NCBI RefSeq assembly: GCF_004795895.1
Contig: NZ_CP039250.1
Coordinates: 3,100,001-3,164,000 of the forward strand
From: Sphingopyxis sp. PAMC25046
GTDB taxonomy: Bacteria; Pseudomonadota; Alphaproteobacteria; Sphingomonadales; Sphingomonadaceae
Direction: 5' to 3'
Length of the DNA stretch: 64,000 nucleotides
Part shown: in pieces, positions 35,901-43,593 of the stretch
Layout of the letters: each line of letters opens with the position of its first letter
Numbering within the stretch: position 1 is the first letter of the stretch
Translations under genes and position numbers: made by a program
Notes under the pieces: generated by a model
The model's input: only the letters and a program-made list of their open reading frames with translations
What the model was told of the DNA's origin: nothing
The model's database searches: none

Positions 35901-37406
35901 GTGCTCGGCGCGACCAGCCTGAACAGCAGCGACGGCGATATCCGTATTGGCAGCCTGCTCGCCGCAGGCCCGATCGATGCCAGCGCCGATGCGATCCGCA
36001 TCGAAGGCGGCGGCGACCTGGCCTTTGCGTCCCTCAACACCGACGTCGGCGACGCTTACGTCCGGGCGACGGGCGATCTGTCGATTGCAAGCGCCGACGT
36101 CGCCGGAACGGCCGACTTCGGAACGCAAGCCGAAGGCATGAGCATCGGCACGCTCACAGCCGCCAACGCGATCCTCGCCAATTCGGGCGGGTTCCTCAAT
36201 CTCGACAGCGTGACCGTCGCGGGCAGCATCGACGCGAGCGCGCTCGCATCGCTCGGCATCACCGGCGTCGTCACCGGCCAGTCGATCGCGCTCGCCTCGG
36301 CGAACATAGCGATAGGCTCGGCGGGCCGCGTCGGCACCGCGGGCGTAACCCAGCAATTGTCGGTCGCGAACAACAATAGCGACAACCAGACCTTCGTCGG
36401 CGGCGCATCGGGCACGAGTGTCACGGGCTATCATATCGACGCCGAAGAGCTGACCCGCCTCTATGGCAGCCAGATCGAAATCTTCGCGCCTGCGGTACAG
36501 GCCGCCGGCGGAACCTCGGTCGGGTCGGCGGCCCCGCCCGACCTCATCGTCGACACTTTCACCATGGCGGGAGGTGCATCGAACTCGAATCTCGGCGCGA
36601 ACGGCGCGCTGACCATCCGCACGCCGGGCAAGATGCGCGTGGTCGGCAATGCCGAACTGACCGGTCTCACCGACGCCAACACGCTCAATCTCGTCGCGGG
36701 CGATGCGCTCGAAGTCGTCCTCGGCCAAGGAAGCGTGCGGCTCGTGAACGGCGCCGGCCCCGCGGGGCAGCTCAACATGGTCTCCGAAGACGTCATCGTC
36801 GCCACCGCCGGAGCCATCGCCGATGTCGGCGCGGCCACCTCGACCAGCGCGATCAACACGCGGCTCGCACAGAATGACGGCGTCCTCCTCGACGAAGGCG
36901 CACTCTTCGCACGCGGCATCCGCGCCGAGGTAGTCGGGGGCTTCTATGTCCAGAACAGCGGGGCAGGAACCGACCTCGCCCAGCGCCGCGGGCTGACCTT
37001 CGGCACCGGCGGGCTCGACGTCGTCACCCAGGGGCGCTCGCGCATCGTCGTTAACGGCGTGCAGCTTGGCCCGAACGGCCAGGTGACCGGCCTCGACACG
37101 CTCCAGCTTCTGACCGTCGCCGGCGCGGTGCCGACCGTCGGCAGCTATGATCGGGGGTCGACGGTCAACGGCTGCCTTATCTCTAGCCCGAACGTCTGCG
37201 CCACCGTCGTTTTCGACAATAATTTCCCGGTGCAGGATGTCATCGAGGAGATCGACGGCGACGAGGACAGCGCAGGCGAAGGCAACACCCTGCCGCAGCC
37301 GCTGATCACGATGCGCGAGGTGGACCCGCTAACCGGCGCACCGCTTCTCGACGATCCGGTGACCGGCGCGGGCAACGACGATCTCTGGACGCCGCCCGCG
37401 CAGTAA
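29973..37406 (+). CDS. Giant filamentous-hemagglutinin-like exoprotein (TpsA)
   Basis: A 2,477-residue secreted protein. Long signal region at 1-48 (RKGKQHLLTSCAIAAGIAAL), then the TPS secretion domain about 49-300. The usual NPNGI motif is replaced by NAGGI (FYNAGGILIGASGVVNVGSL). Residues about 370-1480 are Gly/Thr-rich repeats with GGTGG, GNGGDGG and TLTGGVLDLSANG-like beta-helix turns; the rest continues as a beta-helix. A two-Cys loop (CLISSPNVC) and a C-terminal DDPVTGAGNDDLWTPPAQ follow. TpsA proteins are surface adhesins or contact effectors; no toxin domain is visible here. ATG 29973 is 2 bases past tpsB; ATG 30000 with AGGA is an alternative. Confidence 0.93.
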   Translation: MIFASRTTAMRATATFSPVRKGKQHLLTSCAIAAGIAALAHGGPAQAQVAGSGSFVSGTGSIGNDGATNTTTVNVGGTESIINWVPTDTAPTGGAIDFLPAGENMNFVGTGDYTVLNRFVNGGGGSLGRQIALNGTVNSYTGSTSGPRGGNIWFYNAGGILIGASGVVNVGSLLLTTNDIVTTGGLFGPGGTIRFSGASGSTSAITVNGAINADIVGSPGSSYVALVAPRVVQAGAVRVDGSAAYVAAEQANIRINGGLFDIDVTVGAEGGDAITHTGTTTGPAHLDANGNQSRIYMVAIPKNDAVTMLVSGAIGYDDALSAQVDPDGAVRLSAGYNIVGGEIAAAPANATAANIAASDTLFRSNTIARASGTFAAGPTQVLPGSPTPLSAEGQFFVEGSGTFIGDASATVSIGANQSGGATGTLTVQSGGRGGTPGNAAINVTGGTLSTPGALTISASGTPDAVTGDAQGGTASLTITGGSVTTAGVTVEANGFGDLDAGGTSGNGRGGSASISVSNGGSSLTAGNIFINAVGSGDNSFSTAPAVNGSGTGGTASLTVAGGGSVGPAALLSLDASGFGGFGLTQSGDGTGGTARIAVSGAGSFLSATQSFVDATGEGGGSFGSFQTQNGGNGTGGTAEILINADATSVVSLGNLGAFGIGSGGNARGSENTTGGDALGGSARLIVDGGANAQFTQVVLDASAAAGTATTPSGTTGQSGNARANDVTLTATNGSTIGSSGFINLFAVGMNPYPFNPAGENFGAGTGGNIAVSATAGGTITTGNRLTAQAMGGSMSDTVRQSAGDGIGGNVDFLADGGTIQAEVYDVDASGNTANVTGTGGTAQGGTIDIFAQNGGQFVATLDATNRFDASATTGISAAGTAATGGTIQLIADAGTIDLGIGANLFADGRSGGAATSGAADPTGAGGAILIRVEADATDSSRIDTGDLFASAGGQTQAESETPPGVELPAGNGQGGTMTVEVAGGTLTGGVLDLSANGLGGGGADSATGTGGSATFSQTGGTVSVGDISVAADGFGGAVQGTSGTGVGGIATIDLSGGTITAADIIASASGTGGIGVTGDDFDPLNIVASGDGGVGRGGTATISIDGTAVVDASVIQANALGTGGDGGQFDSFFNGIVGDAGNAGEGIGGEATVNVRGGTTTASSVIADASGIGGDGGYSFFSGSGAPSTGIGVGGTGGTGRGGTATIALETAIDGVGAASSVALGSGGAGGDHNVGGNGGDGFGGTAQAIVTGFEAGDLAVIIDSTGTGGNGANGADGAGGGGGNGTGGTSRIAAEGAGASLTAIQSNLVSGGIGGNGGAGGLGFSSFPAAAPDGGNGGNGQGGAIEIAANEGGTVALGLDSGDDAVSLSSSGSGGAGGLGSNSSFGEGNQSGNGGDGGAGTGGTVRLAATGGTITSNGETVDITSSGLSGEGGSGGNGQGGGVDGALGISGQTTGGRVVIETAVGASGAGQIDLGPTSIAANGDFAGRIELRAGGTISFAGLDAEALGIAAPTNNDTDTALAGIFVAPTGGTIVSQGDVSLTTDGSVGVHAQSNGIVDVDGILTIDAGDQIDIRHDAREGGGPTLRASDSLTANAVTSISGAPDSLIAAGGALSLTTDGTIGVDGLAGSDITLTSTGATTVEHAEAVNDFTANAASFATGLNSIITGGNIDITSPGAVDLGNSSAGGFVQVSGQSIAFNNIDAGLTVGLSADGTAPGAEGISGGSIAAGGNINLFANSIALSGPVTGDASFFAFGTGGAVSVNGADVAGTISIFSADDLSGSFIAGGDIFLNSDGNIDASAQANGGYVDGNGLVTEGNLFIIAAGDAALTDSSAARMFGISAGGGASIDGGIAGEDMLVVAGTTASLTDVSVGDDLTVNAPGNIDAVNVSATGAGADTRILSLSSGSGSPIFTIGVGDGSGADIVMSSTAGIAGGGVRALGDVTLTASNAIGLTSVQGQNVALTGATGIDVDAANVLGATSLNSSDGDIRIGSLLAAGPIDASADAIRIEGGGDLAFASLNTDVGDAYVRATGDLSIASADVAGTADFGTQAEGMSIGTLTAANAILANSGGFLNLDSVTVAGSIDASALASLGITGVVTGQSIALASANIAIGSAGRVGTAGVTQQLSVANNNSDNQTFVGGASGTSVTGYHIDAEELTRLYGSQIEIFAPAVQAAGGTSVGSAAPPDLIVDTFTMAGGASNSNLGANGALTIRTPGKMRVVGNAELTGLTDANTLNLVAGDALEVVLGQGSVRLVNGAGPAGQLNMVSEDVIVATAGAIADVGAATSTSAINTRLAQNDGVLLDEGALFARGIRAEVVGGFYVQNSGAGTDLAQRRGLTFGTGGLDVVTQGRSRIVVNGVQLGPNGQVTGLDTLQLLTVAGAVPTVGSYDRGSTVNGCLISSPNVCATVVFDNNFPVQDVIEEIDGDEDSAGEGNTLPQPLITMREVDPLTGAPLLDDPVTGAGNDDLWTPPAQ

Positions 37407-37455
37407 CAAGCGTTTCGGTTGACGTCGACCGGCGTAGCAAGGCATGGGCGCGGTC

Positions 37456-38898
37456 ATGACCAACGCCCCCGCCCTTCCGCTCAAGCTGTTCAACAGCCTG
37501 ACGCGCAGCCTCGAAATCTTCGAGTCCGTCCACCCCGGCGAAGCGCGCGTCTACAGCTGCGGTCCGACGGTCTATAATTACCCGCATATCGGCAATATGC
37601 GCGCCTATGTCTTTGCCGACACGCTCGGCCGCACGCTGTCGTACAAGGGCTACAAACTCACCCACGTCATCAATATCACCGATGTCGGCCACCTGACCGA
37701 CGACGCCGACGCGGGCGAGGACAAGATGGAAAAGATGGCGGCTGAGAAAGCCCAGTCGATCTGGGACATCGCAAGGCATTACACCAAGGCCTATTGGGCC
37801 GACGTGAAAGCACTCAATATCCGCCAGCCCGCGCACTGGTCGATCGCGACCGACTATGTGCCGCAGATGATCGAGTTCGCGAAGGCGATCGCCGACAAGC
37901 ATTGCTACGAACTCGAAAGCGGCCTCTATTTCGACACGTCGACGGTCAGCCATTACGGCCGCCTCGCGCGCCACGGCACCGATGAGGGCGAGAGCCGCAT
38001 CGACCCGGTCGACGGCAAGCGCCATCCGGCCGACTTCGCGATATGGCGCAGGACGCCGCCGGGCGAAAAACGCCAGATGGAATGGGATTCGCCGTGGGGC
38101 AAAGGCGCGCCGGGCTGGCACCTCGAATGCTCGGTGATGTCCGAGGCGCTGCTCGGCTTCCCCTTCGACATCCACACCGGGGGGATCGACCACCGCGAGA
38201 TCCACCATCCGAACGAAATCGCCCAGAACCAGGCGCACAGTTGCAGCGACGCCAGCGGCGCGCGCTTCTGGATGCACAATAATTTTCTCGTCGAACGCTC
38301 GGGCAAGATGTCGAAGTCGAGCGGCGAGTTCCTGCGCGTTCAGCTGCTCATCGACAAGGGCTATCACCCCCTCGCCTATCGCCTGATGTGCCTGCAGGCG
38401 CATTATCGCAGCGAGCTCGAATTTTCATGGGAGGGGCTTGGTGCGGCGCTGACGCGATTGAAGCGGCTGGTGATGGCCGCCGCGCCGGTTCGCGAGACCG
38501 AAGCGACCGAGGTAACCGACCGCCGCCTCGCCGATCTGCTCGACAGGTTCGACGCGGCGATGTCGGACGACCTCAACACGCCGGTCGCGCTGACGTTGCT
38601 CGAGGAAACGGCGGCGATGAAAAAGATCGACGCCGGCCAGAAACGCGGCGCGCTCGCCGCGATGGACGCGGTGCTCGGCCTCGACCTCCTTACGATCGAT
38701 CGCAGCGAATTGCGCGTGCGCCCCAAGGCAGCCGCGATCGGCGAGGATGAAATCGAAGCGACCTTGAATAAACGCAAGGAAGCCCGCGCCGCCAAGGACT
38801 TCGCCGCCTCCGACGCGCTGCGCGACACGCTCATCACCGCGGGGGTCGAAGTCATGGACGGCGATCCGCTCGGCTGGGAGTGGCGGCTCGACAACTAG
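37456..38898 (+). CDS. cysS: Cysteine--tRNA ligase
   Basis: A 480-residue class I synthetase. HIGH-type motif PHIGNMRAYVFAD at about residue 43 and KMSKS-type GKMSKSSGEF at about residue 284. Zinc-binding Cys and His residues are in YSCGPTVYNY, LECSVMSEALLG and GGIDHREIHHPNE. It charges tRNA-Cys and ends RDTLITAGVEVMDGDPLGWE, as usual. ATG 37456 is chosen over 37444 because 37444 lies almost on its AAGG; either makes a normal protein. It follows tpsA by 49 bases but has its own promoter space. Confidence 0.95.
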   Translation: MTNAPALPLKLFNSLTRSLEIFESVHPGEARVYSCGPTVYNYPHIGNMRAYVFADTLGRTLSYKGYKLTHVINITDVGHLTDDADAGEDKMEKMAAEKAQSIWDIARHYTKAYWADVKALNIRQPAHWSIATDYVPQMIEFAKAIADKHCYELESGLYFDTSTVSHYGRLARHGTDEGESRIDPVDGKRHPADFAIWRRTPPGEKRQMEWDSPWGKGAPGWHLECSVMSEALLGFPFDIHTGGIDHREIHHPNEIAQNQAHSCSDASGARFWMHNNFLVERSGKMSKSSGEFLRVQLLIDKGYHPLAYRLMCLQAHYRSELEFSWEGLGAALTRLKRLVMAAAPVRETEATEVTDRRLADLLDRFDAAMSDDLNTPVALTLLEETAAMKKIDAGQKRGALAAMDAVLGLDLLTIDRSELRVRPKAAAIGEDEIEATLNKRKEARAAKDFAASDALRDTLITAGVEVMDGDPLGWEWRLDN

Positions 38899-38947
38899 CT
38901 TCTCGCCCGCCATGATCGGTTGCAGAACAGAACCGAAGAGAGGCCAA

Positions 38948-39892
38948 ATGTCGAAAACCGTTACCGTCCTGTCGGGCCTGATCCGCCCGCTCGTCGAAAA
39001 CCGCCTGCCCGACTGGGTCGAACCGCGCTTTTTCGCGTCGAAGGAGGAGGCGCTCGAACTGGCGCCCGGGGCCGAGATCGGCTGGTTCGACATGTACGAC
39101 AAGAAGGATATGGCCGCGGTCATCACCGCCGCGACGCAGCTCAAATGGCTCAATTCGATCTACGCCGGGGTCGACGGCATGCCGCTGGACCTGCTGCAGG
39201 CGCGCGGGACGATCGTGACGAACGGCGCCGGAATCAACGCGATCACCATCGCCGAATATGTCGTGATGGGCATGCTCACCGTCGCCAAAGGCTATCGCGA
39301 CGTCGTCCGCGCGCAGGAACGCCGCGAATGGCTTATGGACTCGCCGGGCAAGGTCGAGCTGTTCGGGTCGAAGGCGCTGCTGCTCGGCTATGGCGCGATC
39401 GGCAAGTTGGTCGAAGAACGACTGAAGGCGTTCGCGGTCGACGTCACCGTGGTGCGCCGTTCGCCCGGTCCGAATACGCTCTCCCCCGATCAGTGGCGCG
39501 AACGGCTCGGCGGTTTCGACTGGGTGATCCTCGCCGTCCCCGCCACACCCGAAACCGATGGCATGATCGGCGCCGCCGAACTCGCCACGATGAAGCCGAG
39601 CGCGACGCTCATCAACATCGCACGCGGCAGCGTTGTCGATCAGGACGCGCTCGTCGCCGCGCTCGACGGCCAGCAGATCGCGTCGGCTTTCCTCGACGTC
39701 ACCACGCCCGAGCCGCTGCCCGCCGACGACCCGCTGTGGAGCCTCGACAACGCGCACATCACGATGCATCTGTCAGGACGCGCGCAGGACAAGATGTTCG
39801 TCCGCTCGGCGCAGCGCTTCCTCGAAAATCTGGGTCGCTGGAAAAAGGGCGAAGCCGTCGAACCGCGCGTGGACCTCACGCTGGGTTACTGA
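38948..39892 (+). CDS. D-2-hydroxyacid dehydrogenase family protein
   Basis: A 314-residue NAD-dependent 2-hydroxyacid dehydrogenase from ATG 38948 (preceded by AAGAGAGG). The nucleotide motif is LGYGAIGKLVEERLKAF; the catalytic region shows NIARGSVVDQDALVAAL (Arg) and ITMHLSGRAQ (His), with Glu in TTPEPLPADDPLW. Family members reduce 2-oxo acids such as hydroxypyruvate or glyoxylate; the exact substrate is not shown. Its last 7 bases overlap the convergent phosphodiesterase gene. Confidence 0.88.
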   Translation: MSKTVTVLSGLIRPLVENRLPDWVEPRFFASKEEALELAPGAEIGWFDMYDKKDMAAVITAATQLKWLNSIYAGVDGMPLDLLQARGTIVTNGAGINAITIAEYVVMGMLTVAKGYRDVVRAQERREWLMDSPGKVELFGSKALLLGYGAIGKLVEERLKAFAVDVTVVRRSPGPNTLSPDQWRERLGGFDWVILAVPATPETDGMIGAAELATMKPSATLINIARGSVVDQDALVAALDGQQIASAFLDVTTPEPLPADDPLWSLDNAHITMHLSGRAQDKMFVRSAQRFLENLGRWKKGEAVEPRVDLTLGY

Positions 39893-40737
39893 CCCGGCCG
39901 CTCGGCCTTCAACTCGCGCACCAGCGGCTGCAACCGCATGTCATATTTGGCGAGCGTCGGGCGCGCGCCCGCATTGTCATAAAAGCTGACGAGTTCGCGC
40001 CCGTTCCAGCGGTGGAGCGCATAGGCGGGCTCTTCGGCAACGATCATCGGGCGGTCGTCGGGACGATTCTCGTCGATCGGGCGAAGATCGAGCGACACCT
40101 GCGGCGCTGTCGACGAACAGATCGCTATGGTCCGCCCCTCCCACGCCACCGTCACGCTGCGGTGGAGGTGGCCACAGATCAGACCGCGCACTTGGTTGTG
40201 GCGGCGCACGACCTCGGTGAAGGTCGCAACCCAAGGTTCGTCAGGGTTGGTGTTCATCCATTCGATCCCGCTTTCGACTGGCGGATGGTGCATCACGATA
40301 TAGGTCGGCTTGGCGCTATCCTTCGCAAGTTCGGCGTCGAGCCACGCCGCGCGCCTTTCGCAGAAGGCGCCGCCATGGCGCCCTTCCTCGAGCGTGTCGA
40401 CGGTAACCAGCCGGAGCTCGGGAAGCTCGACCGTATATTGAACGAAGCCGTTGCCGTCGTCGAAATCCGGGAAGTGCGCGTAGAAACTGTCGCGCAGATC
40501 GTGGTTGCCGACGCTCGGCCAGACCGGGAAAGGGCAGCGCGCGAAAATCTCCGCGAGTTCGCGATAGCTTTCCCCGTCGCCGCGGTCGGTGATGTCGCCG
40601 GTCGCGAGCAGCAGGTCGGGGCGGTTCGGCCCGTCGATCAGCATGTCCAGTACCCGGTCGAGCCGCTCGCGATTATATTCGGCCGGATTGCCCGGATCGA
40701 ACCCGATATGGATATCTGTGATCTGTGCGATCAGCAT
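39886..40737 (-). CDS. CpdA-like calcineurin-type phosphodiesterase
   Basis: A 283-residue metallophosphoesterase from ATG 40737 (MLIAQITDIHIGFDPGNPAE). All five blocks are present: ITDIHIG, LLATGDITDRGDG, VGNHDLRDSF, YIVMHHPPVESG and LICGHLHRSV. These bind two metals and are the pattern of class III cAMP phosphodiesterases (CpdA) that hydrolyse cAMP, though members also act on other phosphodiesters. Near the CHASE2 cyclase and the cyclic-nucleotide-binding flavoprotein, a cAMP role is plausible but inferred. The gene overlaps the dehydrogenase end by 7 bases and starts 29 bases from the end of the decaheme gene. Confidence 0.85.
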   Translation of the reverse strand: MLIAQITDIHIGFDPGNPAEYNRERLDRVLDMLIDGPNRPDLLLATGDITDRGDGESYRELAEIFARCPFPVWPSVGNHDLRDSFYAHFPDFDDGNGFVQYTVELPELRLVTVDTLEEGRHGGAFCERRAAWLDAELAKDSAKPTYIVMHHPPVESGIEWMNTNPDEPWVATFTEVVRRHNQVRGLICGHLHRSVTVAWEGRTIAICSSTAPQVSLDLRPIDENRPDDRPMIVAEEPAYALHRWNGRELVSFYDNAGARPTLAKYDMRLQPLVRELKAERPGQ

Positions 40738-40766
40738 ATCGGCCCCTGCCCCCTGCCGCCCAAAAC

Positions 40767-42701
40767 CTATCCGCCCCGTCTGGCCCCATGCAAGGCGGGT
40801 GTGCGCCACGTCACTTCGTAAAGGCCCCGCCCCCCGGTTCCTGTGATCAGGCTCACACCATAGGTAGCGCGCAGAGGTTTATTTGTGATTGCGGTCACAT
40901 TTTTCTTGCGCTGGCGCTGCGGCATCCACGGTTTGCCACCGTCCGAATGATATTCGTGACACATCGCGCACGGCGATTCGGTTGCGGTTTCGACCTTCAC
41001 CAGCCGCGCGCCATTCTCGCCCACATGGCAGTCGCGGCACTGGCGGACGCCCGGCACGAGCAGGTCGGTCGACGCCTTCGACGCGGGCGCCGCGACGTGA
41101 CAATCGGCGCAGGCGGTTTCCTTGTGCGCGTCATGGTCGAACCAGCCTTTTTGCAGATAGCGCGGCGTCTGGTTCACCGCCGCGACGCGCCAGCTGTTCC
41201 CGGCCTGCGGCGCGAAGATCGTATGACAATCGTAACAGGCGCCGCCCTTTGAAAAGACCGCGCGCACCGCATCTCCTGCGCGCGACGGTCGCACCGCGAC
41301 CTCGTTGAAATAAATATTATAGACCTGCCCCTCGGCATAAGCGCCCGGCCGCCGCCGTTGCATCCCGCCAAGCTGGAGTGGCCGCGCCGGCGGCGCCGAG
41401 CGGTAATAAGCGGTAAGGTCCGCGACGACCTGCCCGGGGTCGCCGTGCCGCAAAGTTCGCGTCACCCCTCCCACGGTCTCGAAAGCAAGGCTGTGGCACA
41501 TCGCGCAGTCGCGCTCCATCTCGACCGGCTTGACCCGCACGCCATCGGCCTCGACGCGATGGCAATTTTCGCATTCGAGCTTCTTGCCGAAATCATGGCG
41601 GCCGCGGAAGCTCGCCGCCATGCGCGCGACCCCGCCGGTCGCCTGCAAGTGCATGTCGTGCGGGAATTTAAGGCCGTTGTAATCGACGGTCCCCTTGGCC
41701 AGCGTCGTGCGCACCAGCTTGCCGCCCGGCCCGGGGCGCACGAGGGGGCGGAATTCGGGATGACTCGTCCCGAAATCACTGGCGTCGGCAAGCGTCGTCG
41801 GATGCCCGGCAATCTTGAGCCGCGCCGACATGCCGTCGTGGCAATCGGCACAGAATTTCTGCGGTGTCGCCGCCATCGGCCCCGCGCCCTCATGCTCGGT
41901 GTGGCAATCGACGCACCGGCCTTGCGGTTTGTTGAAGGTTTTGGCGAACCCAGCAAGGATGCGCTCGCCCACCCCCGGCGGATGGCGCGCGGCGAGCAGC
42001 ATCGCAGTCGGTGCATTGGCGTGCGCTGCGCTCATCGCCTTGTGCTCGCCGGTGTGGCACCCCACGCACGCCTTGTCGGTCACCGCAACGAAGGGCTCGA
42101 CATGGCACGACTGGCAGTCGTTCTTCAGGCTCGCGTGCGCGCTCGATAATGGGCCCGAGAGCCACGCGCTATCGGCATGATAGCCGTCGGGACGCTCGTC
42201 CACTTGCCGGTAGCTGTACCACGCCCAGATCGGCCCGACCAGGAAGGCGAGCAGCATCAACAGGCCGAACGCCCACGCCGCGATGCGCTTGCCGGGCATC
42301 GTCCCCGCGAGTGAAAAGGCCTTCGCCTCGTCGACGTCCTTCGACGATTGCGACAGTTCGTCTATCCGTTCGACCAGCAGGATGATCTTGTCATCCTCGC
42401 GCGCGATCGTCAGCCGGTGCCCCCCGAAGCGCAGTTCGGCGCCCGCCGCGCTGTCGATGTCGGCCACATCGACGCTGCGGCCGTTGAAATCGAAGCCCAG
42501 CCCCTCGAGCGCCGCGACGCGCACATGACGCCCGTCGGCGCTGCTGATCGTCGCATGGTGCGGGTTCACCGCCAGGTCGGCGACGTGGATGATATTGCCG
42601 CTCTCGCGCCCGAGCGTGATCGTGTCGCCCGGCAGCGCCTGATCGCGGACGATCTGCTTGCCGGTCTTGGTCGTCGCGATGCGGCGGAGAATGAAGCTCA
42701 T
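40767..42701 (-). CDS. FHA-domain decaheme cytochrome c
   Basis: A 644-residue protein from ATG 42701. Residues 1-115 are a cytoplasmic FHA domain (TITLGRESGNIIHVADLAVN with GR31-32, S34 and H48-H49). One helix spans about 140-163 (LLMLLAFLVGPIWAWYSY). The rest is periplasmic with ten CxxCH sites: CQSCH, CVGCH, CVDCH, CADCH, CENCH, CAMCH, CYDCH, CADCH, CRDCH and CAMCH, each a covalent heme site. FHA domains bind phosphothreonine; joining one to a multiheme cytochrome is rare. It is the last gene of a three-gene operon with a 10-base gap to the cytochrome b-like gene, so it should take electrons from that membrane protein. Confidence 0.9.
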   Translation of the reverse strand: MSFILRRIATTKTGKQIVRDQALPGDTITLGRESGNIIHVADLAVNPHHATISSADGRHVRVAALEGLGFDFNGRSVDVADIDSAAGAELRFGGHRLTIAREDDKIILLVERIDELSQSSKDVDEAKAFSLAGTMPGKRIAAWAFGLLMLLAFLVGPIWAWYSYRQVDERPDGYHADSAWLSGPLSSAHASLKNDCQSCHVEPFVAVTDKACVGCHTGEHKAMSAAHANAPTAMLLAARHPPGVGERILAGFAKTFNKPQGRCVDCHTEHEGAGPMAATPQKFCADCHDGMSARLKIAGHPTTLADASDFGTSHPEFRPLVRPGPGGKLVRTTLAKGTVDYNGLKFPHDMHLQATGGVARMAASFRGRHDFGKKLECENCHRVEADGVRVKPVEMERDCAMCHSLAFETVGGVTRTLRHGDPGQVVADLTAYYRSAPPARPLQLGGMQRRRPGAYAEGQVYNIYFNEVAVRPSRAGDAVRAVFSKGGACYDCHTIFAPQAGNSWRVAAVNQTPRYLQKGWFDHDAHKETACADCHVAAPASKASTDLLVPGVRQCRDCHVGENGARLVKVETATESPCAMCHEYHSDGGKPWMPQRQRKKNVTAITNKPLRATYGVSLITGTGGRGLYEVTWRTPALHGARRGG

Positions 42702-42711
42702 CGTCCGCGCC

Positions 42712-43593
42712 TCACCAATAGAAGAAGACGCTGATGATGTGCGCCGACAGCGCCGCAATCAGTGCGAAGGTCAGCGGCACATGCACATAGAGCCAGATTT
42801 CGAGCAGCGCCCGGATGCGAAGATGCTTGCGCAGCCGGGCGAGCGCGGCCTGCTTCTGCGACAATAGCCCGACGACCTTTTCGCGCACCTCGGGCTCGCT
42901 GCTGCGCGACGCCGACAGGGCGCGATGGGCGGCAGCGGTCGCGCAATTGCGGTAACGCCCGCTCAGCCGGGCCCGGACGCCGCCCGCGAACGGATCCTCG
43001 TCGAGCGCGGCGAGCACCGGCGCGGTATCTTCGGGGGTCAGCGGCTGCGCGGCGCTGTGCAACTGGCGGTCGAAGGCGCGGATCGCCTCGAGCATCTGCA
43101 TCTGCGTCATCTCGTCGCGATTGTTCGACAGCGCCTGCGGCAGCGTCGCATAGACGATCACGCCGTAAAGACCCGACAGGATCACCAGCATCATCAGCGC
43201 CCAGGCGAGCGTGTGGACGTTCCAGCCGAGCTGGAACCCCGTGTGCCAGGTGCCGATGACGATCAGGCTGAGCCCGAGGTAGACATGCGCCGACGTCCAC
43301 GCCTTCAATGACCAGTGGCTGCTCGTCATCTTGCGCTTGCGATAGCCGAGCGCGGTCAGCCACAGGATCAGCAACGCCCCGATCGTGCCGAGCGTATAGC
43401 CGTACCAGCTGCCGCCATTATGCCGCGGCGTGACGTCGATCAGCGCGTAGGAGACAATGATCAGCAGGCACAGCCCGCCCGAAATCTTCGCCCAGCGAAA
43501 GCCCGCATAGCGAAGGAAACCCTCGTGCCGCCGTTCGCGGACACGTTCGGTCTGCGTCGCCTTGTTACGGCGTCGCTCGAAAAGCGTCGCCAT
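42712..43593 (-). CDS. Cytochrome b-like integral membrane protein
   Basis: A 293-residue membrane protein from ATG 43593, which overlaps the stop of the upstream flavoprotein gene (TGATG). I see four helices in the first half (LCLLIIVSYALIDV; YTLGTIGALLILWLTALGY; AHVYLGLSLIVIGTWHTGFQ; HTLAWALMMLVILSGLYGVI), a long soluble segment and a final one (YVHVPLTFALIAALSAHII). His residues inside helices (SAHVYLG, GTWHTGF, NVHTLAW, YVHVPL, LSAHIIS) are candidate heme b ligands. It probably carries electrons across the membrane between the Fe-S flavoprotein and the decaheme cytochrome. No known family name fits with confidence. Confidence 0.75.
   Translation of the reverse strand: MATLFERRRNKATQTERVRERRHEGFLRYAGFRWAKISGGLCLLIIVSYALIDVTPRHNGGSWYGYTLGTIGALLILWLTALGYRKRKMTSSHWSLKAWTSAHVYLGLSLIVIGTWHTGFQLGWNVHTLAWALMMLVILSGLYGVIVYATLPQALSNNRDEMTQMQMLEAIRAFDRQLHSAAQPLTPEDTAPVLAALDEDPFAGGVRARLSGRYRNCATAAAHRALSASRSSEPEVREKVVGLLSQKQAALARLRKHLRIRALLEIWLYVHVPLTFALIAALSAHIISVFFYW

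Noticed and set aside
31140-36728. Long minus-strand frames opposite the tpsA gene (952 and 784 codons)
   Set aside because: Their sequence is a Gly/Ala/Arg/Asp-rich mirror of the repeats of TpsA, with no start site signal or family match.
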